From positions 205,800 through 269,799 of the forward strand of contig NZ_JASZYT010000011.1 of the NCBI RefSeq assembly GCF_030316765.1: a DNA stretch of 64,000 nt, given 5' to 3'. The position numbers were made by a program, and so were the translations under genes. The notes under the pieces were generated by a model. That model was not told where the DNA came from, made no database searches, and saw only the letters and a program-made list of their open reading frames with translations. The DNA comes from Variovorax saccharolyticus (GTDB taxonomy: Bacteria > Pseudomonadota > Gammaproteobacteria > Burkholderiales > Burkholderiaceae_C). Positions 1-7,941 of the stretch are shown here, piece by piece. The first letter of the stretch is position 1, and every line of letters starts with the position of its first letter.

Positions 1-171
1 CGACGCCGGGAGGCGGTCGAGATCCGTTGGAGAAAACGCTTCCGTATAGGGATGAGGTCGGATGGAAGCCCGTTTGAACCGGGAGGAGGTCGTCGTGGCG
101 ACGACCGGCTCGGGCGTGGCAGGTCACGACCCGCAGGCGGCACGCAGTGCGCCCACGGTCGAGATGCCGGT

Positions 172-324
172 TCAGGCCATGTAGATGGCGATCGAAGCCA
201 GGAGGAGCATGAGCACCCCGCCGACCAGCGGCAGCACCAGGGGCATCAGGGGAACGATCGACTCGACCGCGTCTTGTTCGACGGCGGCGGCATGGCCGGG
301 TTCGATGGGGGTGGGGTTGGACAT
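172..324 (-). CDS. small single-pass membrane protein, unknown function
   Basis: This encodes 50 residues: a polar, acidic N-terminal half followed by one strongly hydrophobic segment (about residues 27-49, rich in L, V, G and ending IAIYMA). It is probably an inner-membrane peptide with the N-terminus in the cytoplasm. The ATG at 324 is chosen over one 33 bases upstream because an AAGGAA ribosome site lies just before it. No catalytic motif is visible. The gene stands alone at the edge of a degraded region, so context gives no function. The membrane call is inferred from hydrophobicity alone. Confidence 0.6.
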   Translation of the reverse strand: MSNPTPIEPGHAAAVEQDAVESIVPLMPLVLPLVGGVLMLLLASIAIYMA

Positions 325-609
325 GGGAATTCCTTGGGTTCGCAAGACTGGGGCCATTTTACCGGCTGGTACGCAGGCTGCGGTCTAGGGGGTTGCCAGA
401 GCCTCGGGCCCGTCCGCCGGAATCCTGCGGGGCATCGATCATGGACGAAGATGTGGTGCGCCAGAGACATGGCCCGGCGCATCGGAAGTTTCGTCATCAA
501 TTCCGGAAATGGCCCATCGGTTGGGGCGGGCGCGGACGACATACAGAAGCCGGGGCGCGACCTAACCTCGCCTCCCATGAGTTACTTAGACAACGGTCGG
601 GCGGAAACC

Positions 610-954
610 ATGAGTATCACCGAGGCTGGCGAAGCCGCCCCGGCGTGCGCGCGCGCCCGCGGCCAGGCACCCGCCGCCGGTGCCGCCAAGCGACGCAAGA
701 TCCTCAACTACCCGGGCCCCGGCTTCCTGCACATGACCAAGGAAGAGTGGCGCCGGCTGCCGCGCAACTGCAAGGGGTCTTGGCTCGAAGGCCTGGGCGT
801 GCCGGGCCATGCCGCGCACCGGGTGCGCATCGCCGTGGCGGACAGCGCATCGCTGTCGCCGGTCTACATCGTCGACGCGACTCGCATCGATCCGTCCTGG
901 CCTCCTGCGCGAGCCTCATCCCTCCCGACTCCATCGCTCACCACGCAACACTGA
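610..954 (+). CDS. hypothetical basic protein, possibly 3'-truncated
   Basis: This encodes 114 residues beginning MSITEAGEAA. It has an Ala/Arg-rich N-terminal tail, a basic KRRK patch near residue 36, then a compact stretch (YPGPGFLHMTKEEWRRLP and following) that reads like real protein up to about residue 95. The last 15-20 residues look like random translation, so the original 3' end may have been replaced at a junction near 905. A GCGGAAA ribosome-site-like sequence precedes the ATG. The family is not recognised. It lies just upstream of broken capsule genes and may itself be a remnant. Confidence 0.4.
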   Translation: MSITEAGEAAPACARARGQAPAAGAAKRRKILNYPGPGFLHMTKEEWRRLPRNCKGSWLEGLGVPGHAAHRVRIAVADSASLSPVYIVDATRIDPSWPPARASSLPTPSLTTQH

Positions 955-1162
955 CCCTGCCCTTGCCACTGCGCTCCGGTTCGGGCTCGATGTCCGCTCC
1001 CTGAGCGACAGACACGGCTCCCGAATCGCCTGGACCCAGAGATCCAGGGCGGCCTCCCGCGGAGAGTGCCGAGGCGCTACCAATCCCGTCCCCCCATGCC
1101 CGACTGCCCGATCAGCTCGCGCATCGGATGCGAACGGCCCCGCCACCGATGCCTTTCCCTTG

Positions 1163-1589
1163 ATGAACTTCGTGCTTAGTTTTCGCCGTTTGGCCGTCTT
1201 GGCCCTGCTGGCAGTTTCTTTCCCGGGGCTTGCCTCCGCGCAAGGTTTGAACCGGAGTGCCGCTGCCGCTGGTTCGACCGACTTCGCCGGCGACTCCGTC
1301 ATCTTCGACGCGGTCGAGCCATGCAGAGTGCGGCGCCGGCCCGCGGCCCCACGGCCGCTGCGCCAGCCCCGGTCCCGCAGGTGGTGCCGACCACTCCGCA
1401 GGGTCTGGACTATCGCGCCAATCTCCAGAGCGACGTCTTCGGGACGCAGCTCTTTACCGGGGCCTTCGCCAATGCGGGCGCCACCCAGTTCAATCCCGAC
1501 TACCTGGTGGCCGGCGGCGACAGCCTGCAGGTGCGCCTGTGGGGCGCCTTCGAGTTCGATTCGGCGCTCACCGTCGATCCGCAGGGGAA
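1163..1589 (+). pseudogene. Wza/KpsD-type polysaccharide export protein, N-terminal fragment, frameshifted
   Basis: The reading starts with a signal peptide (MNFVLSFRRLAVLALLAVSF, ending ASAQ). It loses frame near 1320 and resumes one frame over with text typical of outer-membrane polysaccharide export proteins: DYRANLQSDVFGTQLF, then NPDYLVAGGDSLQVRLWG, the start of the Poly_export domain. It stops making sense after VDPQGN at 1589, where DNA matching a different gene on the opposite strand begins. Intact relatives form the outer-membrane capsule channel and run to several hundred residues, so most of the protein is missing. A one-base deletion plus a recombination breakpoint makes it non-functional. 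Confidence 0.7.
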
Positions 1590-2148
1590 CAGGCTCGGGC
1601 TCTGCAGCACCGAGATCTTCTTGAGCGTGCGGCCCACCTCGATGCGCCCTTTCTCCAGCCCGACCAGTGAAGTCCGGTACACGTCCTGCGCGAACGTCGA
1701 CTCGAGTTCCAGCCGCTGGTACTCCTCGACCCTGCTGTTCAGCGTGCTGCCCTGGGGCGCCGCGAGCCGCTTCTGCTCCGCGCCAAGTTGCCGCTCGAGA
1801 GCGCCGATCTGAAGATCGATCTGCGCCACGTCAGGCGCCTGCGGGCTGAGGTAGCCGAGCATTGCGGCCTTGCGTGCCTTGAGCTCGGAAATCTGCCCCT
1901 CGAGGCGCGCCCCGATCGCGACCAGGCTCCCGGCCTTCGCTTGGGGGGAGATCAGGCCGGTCTTGTTCTGGAAGTCCAGCAGCGCGCGCCGCGCGACCAG
2001 GGCGCGCTCGCCGCTTTGCGCAACCTGCTGTTCGAGAAACGCGACTTGCTCGCGCGCCAGGCGGTGGCCCATCTCGTTCATGAAGGCCTCTCCTTCCTCG
2101 AGCAGGGCCTTGGCGATGGCCTGCGCGGTGGACGGGTCGAACGCCTGG
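1590..2148 (-). pseudogene. kpsE: KpsE/CtrB-type capsule export inner-membrane protein, internal fragment
   Basis: Read on the minus strand this gives about 185 residues of periplasmic coiled coil from a polysaccharide co-polymerase: FDPSTAQAIAKALLEEGEAF, then a long helical run including LARRALLDFQNKTGLISPQAK and ending KISVLQSPSL. Neither the N-terminal nor the C-terminal membrane segment is present. The fragment abuts the Wza-type fragment at 1589/1590 and the dnaE2 fragment near 2150 with no spacer. Intact KpsE-like proteins are about 350-400 residues. The ATG at 2081 is internal to the family alignment and is not a genuine start. This is a gene relic. Confidence 0.7.
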
Positions 2149-2149
2149 G

Positions 2150-2971
2150 GTCGTCGTGCGCCCGGTGGACGTGACGATCAGCGAATGGGACTCGACCTTG
2201 GAGGAGCCCGTGCAGGGCGCAGCCTCGGCTCGCTGGGACAGCACCTACGAGCAACCGCTGCGCGCGGTACGCCTGGGCTTGGGTCGAATCAACGGCATGC
2301 GTGAGGAGGCGGTGCAGCGCATCGTCGCGGCGCGTGTGCAGAAGTCTTTCGCTAGCGTCGAGGACCTGGCGATGCGTGCGCAACTCGATGCCCACGACCT
2401 CAAGTGCCTGTCGAGCGCAGATGCGCTGCTCGGCTTGGCCGGTCGCCAGCCCGACGCGGTGTGGGCCGCCAAGGGCGTGGACACGCGGCCGACCAAGATG
2501 CTGCGCCAAGCGCGCACCTTCGAAGAGGAGATTCAGTTCCCGACGCCCGAGGAGGGGTCCGAGATCGCCGACGACTACGGATCCGTGGGTCTGAGCCTGC
2601 GCCGGCATCCGCTTGCGATCATTCGGCCCCAGCTCACCGAATGGGGCATCAAGAGCTCTGAGGACTTGCGGGTTCGCGCGAAGGATCGCCAGAAGGTGCG
2701 CGCCAGCGGGATCGTCACGCACCGGCAACGGCCGAGCACGGCCAATGGCGTCGTCTTCGCCACGCTCGAGGACGAGACCGGCACGGTCAACATCATCGTG
2801 TGGCCACAGGTAGCGGAAGAACAGCGCACGGTCCTGCTCGGCGCCAAGCTCCTGAGCGTCGAGGGCACCTGGCAGAGCGAGAAGGGCGTCCAGTCGCTGG
2901 TGGCCACGAAGCTGGTCGACCACACGTCGTTGCTCGGGACGCTTCGGACATCCAGCAGAGACTTTCGCTGA
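2150..2971 (+). pseudogene. dnaE2: error-prone DNA polymerase DnaE2/ImuC, C-terminal fragment
   Basis: About 272 codons match the C-terminal quarter of DnaE2 (ImuC), the alpha-type polymerase of the ImuA-ImuB-DnaE2 mutasome; full-length proteins exceed 1000 residues. Visible landmarks are RPVDVTISEWDSTLE at the 5' edge, helix-hairpin-helix-like text (LGLGRINGMREEAVQRIVAA), then the OB-fold region (VRASGIVTHRQRP, GVVFATLEDETGTVNIIVWP), and the natural-looking terminus TSSRDFR. The polymerase active site is absent, and the start lies in a mosaic junction with the kpsE fragment. The GTG at 2156 is not a real start. A pseudogene is by far the best reading. Confidence 0.8.
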
Positions 2972-3060
2972 CCTTCGAGAGGTTGCGACGGTCCTGCCTC
3001 TACCCCCTTCACGCACTCCGAAGTACCCAGTGGCGCCGCGCCGAGATGATGCTTCACACT

Positions 3061-3320
3061 ATGACGATGCAAAGCACAAACCACCTTCGCCAAATTTCGC
3101 TTAGCGTCGATGAGCCGGAACCCGGTTTGTTCCATTGGATTTTGATGGAGTCAACCGAGGACGCCAGCGTATGGGGAGAACTCGACGCATCAGAGCAGTC
3201 CTTCAGCACTTGGACCGCTGCGTTCGAGGCGGGGTGCGCCGCTCTCTCTACAGGCTCGTCCCTGATGAACGCGTTGGCCCTCGGACTCAGGGTGATACCG
3301 CAGACGTTACGCGAACCTAG
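3061..3320 (+). pseudogene. small conserved hypothetical protein, frameshifted
   Basis: From the ATG at 3061 the protein reads QISLSVDEPEPGLFHWILME, then STEDASVWGELDASEQSFSTW, to about residue 62. It then loses frame near 3245. The natural continuation (LVPDERVGPRTQGDTADVT) is found one frame over and ends at 3320. The joined product would be about 86 residues, the size of a small family I recall as common in Variovorax and Ralstonia-type genomes, of unknown function. The indel could be a sequencing error, but neighbouring genes are also broken, so decay is more likely. Confidence 0.5.
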
Positions 3321-3599
3321 ACCGAGTGTTGGCTTTTGCCGACGTTGGAAGTTGCCGCGCCCAGATGCTCAGCGATAAGATTGTTTGGCAATCCAAGCCC
3401 TTAAGACCTTCGTCATGTTGAGCTCAACCGCCACCACCATTCGCGTCGCTATCGACGCGCGCATGGCTGTGCGCATGACGATTTGCACCGGTTCGTCGAC
3501 CCGTGCCTCGAATCAGGCAGTAGCGGCGACATCGCCTCTCCTCCACCTCGTTTCCCCGTCTTAAGGAGCTGACCGATCGGCTCCGCCAAGGAGTCCAGA

Positions 3600-4976
3600 A
3601 TGGTCAGCAAGAAGAGCGAAAAGAGAAAAATCAACGCCCCCGCCGGGTACGGCATTCACGCCGATCACGGCGACGTCGCCGGCGAGTTTTGCAAGCCGTT
3701 CCTTCTTCCAAACTCGCTCCTCGAGCAACTCGAGGTTGAAACGCTCGAACGCGAGCGACTGGCGTTCGAAGAGGCTGAGCGCAAGAGAGCCGAAGACGAC
3801 GCTGCCTACAGAGCGCGGGTGAAGGCGGCGGAAGAGGAGCGCCTGTCGAAGCCCGCACCTCCACCTCCGCCCATCACTCGCAGTTTCCAGACGCCATTGC
3901 AGGCTGCGCAGGCCCTGACCGTCCCGGACGAGTTGCCGCCGGCGCCGCCGGGCACAGTCGCAGTCTTCGACTGGGATGCAGCACGCAAGCGGTTTGAGTC
4001 GCTGAAGAAGAACCCGGCGACGGCGGACAAAGAGATCATCACGCGAGATCTGCGGCACTTTGCCAAGGCGATGGGCAACGGACCGTGGCGCTCGATCGCG
4101 AGGCCGCGGGCGTGGAGGGAAGATCTGCAGCAGCTCGCCGCGGAAATGCCTCACTTCGCTATGGTTGTCGACACAATTCAGCGTGCCATGGCACTAGCCG
4201 ACCTCTCAGGTCGACCGCCGACGCTGCAGCCGATCTTGCTGTTGGGCGCGCCGGGTGTTGGCAAGACGCACTTCACGCATCGCCTAGCGGAGATTCTCCA
4301 GACGGCGATCCATCGGCAGTCGTTCGACAACGCACAGTCCAATTCTCCCCTTAGAGGTTCGGACCGGCACTGGGCCAACTCGTCCGTGGGCGCCCTGTGG
4401 GAACTCATCGTCCTGGGGGAAAGGGCAAACCCCGTTGTCCTGCTAGATGAGGTCGACAAATGCGCCAATGAAGGCAGTCACCGTCCGGTAGACGCGTTGC
4501 TCTCCTTGCTCGAGCCGGTGACGGCATCGAGGGTCAAGGACGTCAGCATCGACTTTGAGTTCGACGCGAGCCACGTGGTGTACATAGCCACGGCAAACGA
4601 CGCTGGCCGGATTGCCGCACCGGTGCGCTCGCGCTTTCTTGAGTTCTTCATCGAGGAGCCGGACATCGACGGGCGCCTGGTGCTTGCGCACAGCATTTTT
4701 CAGTCGACGCTCGAACGGATGCTGCCGTCGGAGGAGGTGCGCGCGACGTTCGCACGTCCGACGGACCTCCAGATCTGCCGTCTGGCATGGATGACGCCGC
4801 GCCAGATTCGCATGGCCACCGAGCGGGCCCTGGGCGCAGCCGCCTACGAGGGGCGTCGTCATTTCGAGGATCGTGACTTCGATGCGCCGAAGCCGCACGC
4901 GCAGGTTGCGACGACGTCCCGCCAGCCGAAAGACGGCGGCGGTGACGAGATTTCCGTCTTCGTGGTCAGGAGCTGA
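3600..4976 (+). CDS. Lon-like AAA+ ATPase without protease domain, first gene of accessory operon
   Basis: This encodes 458 residues. The N-terminal ~75 residues are charged and probably coiled coil (LEQLEVETLERERLAFEEAE). A proline-rich linker and a helical region follow, then one AAA+ module: Walker A GAPGVGKT at 216-223, Walker B VVLLDEVDK with D283/E284, sensor 1 in VVYIATAND, an arginine-finger-like SRF and a sensor-2-like TPRQIRMATERAL. The order and wording resemble the Lon ATPase core, but there is no Ser-Lys protease domain; the tail is a short polar extension. AAGGAG precedes the ATG. The stop overlaps the next gene. It is the likely motor of the five-gene cluster; its substrate is unknown. 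Confidence 0.8.
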   Translation: MVSKKSEKRKINAPAGYGIHADHGDVAGEFCKPFLLPNSLLEQLEVETLERERLAFEEAERKRAEDDAAYRARVKAAEEERLSKPAPPPPPITRSFQTPLQAAQALTVPDELPPAPPGTVAVFDWDAARKRFESLKKNPATADKEIITRDLRHFAKAMGNGPWRSIARPRAWREDLQQLAAEMPHFAMVVDTIQRAMALADLSGRPPTLQPILLLGAPGVGKTHFTHRLAEILQTAIHRQSFDNAQSNSPLRGSDRHWANSSVGALWELIVLGERANPVVLLDEVDKCANEGSHRPVDALLSLLEPVTASRVKDVSIDFEFDASHVVYIATANDAGRIAAPVRSRFLEFFIEEPDIDGRLVLAHSIFQSTLERMLPSEEVRATFARPTDLQICRLAWMTPRQIRMATERALGAAAYEGRRHFEDRDFDAPKPHAQVATTSRQPKDGGGDEISVFVVRS

Positions 4977-4981
4977 TGGAG

Positions 4982-5482
4982 ATGAACGCCAGCACGCCAC
5001 CCGTCCTGCGGCGAATGAAGCCTCTCGCGCTCATCGTGACGGGCTCCGGTCCGTTGATCACCCTGGCCGCCGGCGCAGCGCTCGACGCCCTTTTTATCCC
5101 CGGCTTGCCGGTGATCATTCCCGATATGGTCCAGTTCGAGGTCATTCGTGACCTCGACAAGCCGGGCGCACGAGAGGTGACCGACTGGATCCGCGCAAAC
5201 GAACTTCGCGTGCGGATCGCGAGCACCGAAGTGTTCGAGGAGTTCGAGGGTCTGCGCGGGGCGAACCCTCTGGCCAAAACGAAGGATCGCGGCGAGCAAG
5301 CGGCCGCAGAGGTTCTGGCTCGGGAGCTTGAGAATGCTGACTTCGGCGTCCTCCTCGTGTTCGAGGACAGCATGGCTCGCAAGCAGAACTTCCTGGTTCC
5401 ATTGCCCGAGGGCGTCGTGGTCACATCGACGTCGGAGCTTCTCGACGGTTTCAACGGCCCAGCCGCTCAAGTGAAGCCATGA
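4982..5482 (+). CDS. PIN-like domain protein (predicted nuclease-fold)
   Basis: This encodes 166 residues from the ATG at 4982, where AGGAG is well spaced. An ATG at 4976 that overlaps the upstream stop is also possible. The layout follows PIN domains of the DUF3368 type: IVTGSGPLITLA at the start, IPDMVQFEVIRD with an acidic residue after strand 2, DRGEQAAAEVLA in the middle, and a final VLLVFEDSMARKQ with the late acidic pair, followed by the usual VVTSTSELL. The first catalytic Asp of canonical PIN proteins seems replaced by Thr/Gly, so activity is uncertain. Its stop overlaps the phosphoesterase start by four bases, implying translational coupling. Confidence 0.65.
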   Translation: MNASTPPVLRRMKPLALIVTGSGPLITLAAGAALDALFIPGLPVIIPDMVQFEVIRDLDKPGAREVTDWIRANELRVRIASTEVFEEFEGLRGANPLAKTKDRGEQAAAEVLARELENADFGVLLVFEDSMARKQNFLVPLPEGVVVTSTSELLDGFNGPAAQVKP

Positions 5483-6324
5483 AGTTGCTGATCCTGTCCG
5501 ACCTGCACCTCGAGTTCGAGCCCTTCGAACCGCCGCAGGCGCTCGAATTCGACGTCGTGGTCCTCGCCGGAGACATCCATTCTCCTGGCCGGCGCGCCGT
5601 CCAGTGGGCCGAGGCGCGTTTCGCCGGCAGGCCGGTGATCTACGTGCCTGGCAATCATGAGTACTACGACAGTCGGATGGACCTGGCCCTGTCCGAGGCA
5701 CGCGCCGCGGCCGTTGGTGGCCAGGTGCGTCTACTCGATGGCGACGAACTGGTGATCGACGGTGTGCGTTTCCTCGGCGCGACGCTCTGGACCGATTTCG
5801 AGCTCGCAATTGACACACCAGGTGGTCGGCGTAGCGACGCAGCTGTGAGCATGGGGAAGGCAACGAACCTCATGAATGACTACGCTCTGATCCGAGCTGC
5901 CGACGAGCTCGCAGAGCCAGATACTTGGCGCGCTCGCCACGGACGAAAGCTCAAGGCCGAGGAGACGCGCCAAATTCACCTGAACCAGCGCAGATGGCTG
6001 AGCCAGAAGCTCTCAGAGCCGTTCGATGGGCCCACTGTGGTCGTCACCCACCATGCGCCGCATCGCGGCTCGCTCGCGCAGCGATACGCCAACGACTGGG
6101 TGTCGGGCGCCTTCGTGAACGAGCTGCCGGAGGCGTTCTTCGATGTGCCGGTGCTTTGGGTGCACGGCCACACGCACCAGAGTTTTGACTATCGGGTGGG
6201 TTCTTGCCGCGTCGTGAGCAACCCCCGCGGCTACGTGAACTGGAGCGGCAGAACGGAAAACCAGACATTTGATCCTGGTCTGGTGCTCCAATTGCCAGAT
6301 TGCAAAGATGGACTTGTGGCATGA
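5479..6324 (+). CDS. calcineurin-like metallophosphoesterase, copy 1
   Basis: This encodes 281 residues with the full two-metal phosphoesterase signature: D8-x-H10 in SDLH, D32 in AGDI, N59-H60 in PGNHEYY, the double His in VVVTHHAPH and the final GHTHQSFDY. The family hydrolyses phosphomonoesters or phosphodiesters (nucleotides, nucleic acids, cyclic nucleotides); which applies here cannot be read from sequence. Both junctions overlap by four bases (ATGA) with the PIN gene before and the HTH gene after. A clearly homologous second copy follows at 6738. The central insert between the NHE and HH motifs is shared by both copies. Confidence 0.85.
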   Translation: MKLLILSDLHLEFEPFEPPQALEFDVVVLAGDIHSPGRRAVQWAEARFAGRPVIYVPGNHEYYDSRMDLALSEARAAAVGGQVRLLDGDELVIDGVRFLGATLWTDFELAIDTPGGRRSDAAVSMGKATNLMNDYALIRAADELAEPDTWRARHGRKLKAEETRQIHLNQRRWLSQKLSEPFDGPTVVVTHHAPHRGSLAQRYANDWVSGAFVNELPEAFFDVPVLWVHGHTHQSFDYRVGSCRVVSNPRGYVNWSGRTENQTFDPGLVLQLPDCKDGLVA

Positions 6325-6731
6325 CCAAGGATCTCTACGGCACGGTCGCAGAGACTGCAGCTTTGCTTCGTGAGGGCGAAAAGTACCGCCACGAACGCCT
6401 CCGAGCGGCCGACATGATCTCCGTCTCTGAGGCTGCCTCGCTCCTGAACGTGGATGCTTCGACGATCGCCACGTGGATCAGTGGCGGCCGGTGTATTGGC
6501 ATTGCCGGCCCCGACGGAACGCTGAGGATTCCCCGTTGGCAGTTTGAGCCGTCTGCCTGGTCAGCAATTCAGCTCGTCGGCAGAGCTCTGGGCACGCAGG
6601 AGCCGTGGCTGATCCTCGTCTTCCTTGAGACGCCGGCAGCCGCACTGGACGGCTTGACACCGCGAGTGGCGCTCGAACGAGGTACGGCGATAGAGCGTGT
6701 CCTCGCCGCAGCCATCAGCGACGCGCACTGA
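6321..6731 (+). CDS. HTH protein with C-terminal ParS/DUF2384-like domain (antitoxin-like)
   Basis: This encodes 136 residues beginning MTKDLYGTVA at an ATGA overlap with the phosphoesterase stop. Residues ~30-60 form a MerR/excisionase-like helix-turn-helix (MISVSEAASLLNVDASTIAT). RIPRWQFEPSAW follows, a signature often found between an HTH and a toxin-binding domain. The end (WLILVFLETPAAALDGLTPR and the following ALERG..IERVL) matches the Xre/MbcA/ParS toxin-binding pattern (W, FL, P, L.G.TP, A..G, V). It is probably the DNA-binding, antitoxin-like member of the cluster, perhaps acting on the adjacent phosphoesterase. That pairing is inferred. Confidence 0.6.
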   Translation: MTKDLYGTVAETAALLREGEKYRHERLRAADMISVSEAASLLNVDASTIATWISGGRCIGIAGPDGTLRIPRWQFEPSAWSAIQLVGRALGTQEPWLILVFLETPAAALDGLTPRVALERGTAIERVLAAAISDAH

Positions 6732-6737
6732 TCGAAG

Positions 6738-7775
6738 ATGAAGCTCCTGATCCTTTCTGACCTTCATGCCGAATTCGAGACCTTCGAGCTACCGAAGGGC
6801 CTGGACTACGACGTGGCCATCCTGGCGGGCGACATCGTCGCGCCTGGCCGATTGATCGCGCGCTGGCTTCGAAACCCAGAGCGTTTTGGCGACAAACCCA
6901 TCGTTCACGTCGCCGGCAATCATGAGTACTACGAGTCCGTGCTGGATCAGGAAGAGGCGGAGATGCGCCGCCAGGCGAAGGAGCAGGGTGTTCACTTCCT
7001 TGATTGCGATGAGGTCGTGATCGCCGGCGTGCGCTTCCTGGGCTGCACGTTGTGGACCGACTTCAGCCTGCGCATCGACAACCCCGGCTTTGCTGGGCAG
7101 CCAGTGCGCCTGCTGTCGGACCGATATCGCTCGATGACCGAAAGCGCGCGCTACCTGGCCGACTACTCTGCCATCCGCGTCGAGGACCCGAACACCTCGA
7201 ATTCGCGTGGCACGCGGCGCCTGGTGCCGATGGACACACTCCAAATCCACCGGCGGCACCGCTCCTGGCTGCGCAGGAAGCTCGCTGAGCCGTTCGATGG
7301 GCCCACGGTGGTGGTGACCCACCACGCGCCGCATCGGAAGTCCCTGGCGCCCCGATTCGCTGAGGACTGGTCCTCTGGCGGCTTCGTCAACGAGATGCTT
7401 CCTGAGTTCTTCAAGGTGCCGGTCCTGTGGGTGCACGGGCACACACATAACAGCTTCGACTACCAGGTGGACGGCTGTCGCGTGCTCTCCAATCCGCGCG
7501 GCTACATGAACTGGCACGGGGAGTTCGAGAACAAGGATTTCAACGCTGGACTGGTGGTACAGATCGGGACGTCGGCACCGGAGATCGACCTGGATAAGTT
7601 AGAGCAGGACTTGCCGACGCTTGCTGCTCAGGTGTTCGGAGCACATGCGCAGATGTGGTTGAGCAAGCCGCATGAGCTTCTTCAAGGCCAATCGCCAGCA
7701 GAGTTCGCTGCCCGGGGTGGGTTGGAGAAGGTACGCTCGATTCTCAACATGATTCGACACGGCGGTGTTGCCTGA
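6738..7775 (+). CDS. calcineurin-like metallophosphoesterase fused to ParS/DUF2384-like domain, copy 2
   Basis: This encodes 345 residues. Residues 1-~275 repeat copy 1 closely: SDLH, AGDI, AGNHEYYES, TLWTDF, EPFDGPTVVVTHHAPH, VPVLWVHGHTH, SNPRGYMNW. All metal ligands are kept. Unlike copy 1, it continues for about 60 residues (VFGAHAQMWLSKPHELLQGQ and following, ending KVRSILNMI), which has the WL..P..LL.G.SP.E.A..GG.E.V pattern of the ParS/MbcA C-terminal domain. So the module encoded by two genes upstream (phosphoesterase, then HTH-ParS) appears here as one fusion. It starts six bases after the previous stop. A hairpin at 7802 ends the operon. Confidence 0.8.
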   Translation: MKLLILSDLHAEFETFELPKGLDYDVAILAGDIVAPGRLIARWLRNPERFGDKPIVHVAGNHEYYESVLDQEEAEMRRQAKEQGVHFLDCDEVVIAGVRFLGCTLWTDFSLRIDNPGFAGQPVRLLSDRYRSMTESARYLADYSAIRVEDPNTSNSRGTRRLVPMDTLQIHRRHRSWLRRKLAEPFDGPTVVVTHHAPHRKSLAPRFAEDWSSGGFVNEMLPEFFKVPVLWVHGHTHNSFDYQVDGCRVLSNPRGYMNWHGEFENKDFNAGLVVQIGTSAPEIDLDKLEQDLPTLAAQVFGAHAQMWLSKPHELLQGQSPAEFAARGGLEKVRSILNMIRHGGVA

Positions 7776-7801
7776 TGGGGGCTGCCAAGGCGTTCATGGA
7801 A

Positions 7802-7830
7802 GGGGTGTGGGACCGTCCCACACCCCCTTT
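7802..7830 (+). terminator. perfect 12-bp-arm palindrome ending the phosphoesterase operon
   Basis: Arms at 7802-7813 and 7815-7826 are perfect inverted repeats around one C and are followed by TTT, giving a strong hairpin just after the second phosphoesterase. The core GGGAC-C-GTCCC is a variant of the TGATGGAC-C-GTCCATCA palindromes at 8207 and 9768. It could therefore be a terminator, a protein-binding site, or both. Confidence 0.6.
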
Positions 7831-7854
7831 GAGTCCTCCGACTCGGATAGCGTG

Positions 7855-7941
7855 ATGACCCGCGACCACGAAGAGATCCTCTGGAAAGCTCGGTTGCAAC
7901 GCTATGCACCACGCCTCCCTGTGGGAAACTGGGAACCATGA
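7855..7941 (+). CDS. possible 28-aa leader peptide overlapping the next gene
   Basis: The reading MTRDHEEILWKARLQRYAPR runs eight more residues (LPVGNWEP) and stops in a four-base ATGA overlap with the ATG at 7938, an arrangement typical of translationally coupled genes. The peptide is rich in charged and aromatic residues. No clear ribosome site precedes it. It could be a genuine small protein, a leader peptide, or chance. Confidence 0.3.
   Translation: MTRDHEEILWKARLQRYAPRLPVGNWEP

Noticed and set aside
62..184. 40-codon frame on the plus strand at the left edge
   Set aside because: It ends overlapping the convergent 50-aa membrane protein gene. It has no ribosome site of note and no recognisable content, so it cannot be told from chance.
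394..1004. 203-codon frame on the plus strand
   Set aside because: It overlaps the more protein-like frame at 610-954 and has no signature. Arg/His/Gly-rich composition is typical of shadows.
3449..3655. Minus-strand frame with a hydrophobic start
   Set aside because: It is antisense to the start and ribosome site of the AAA gene, and the hydrophobic run comes from antisense Lys/Glu codons.
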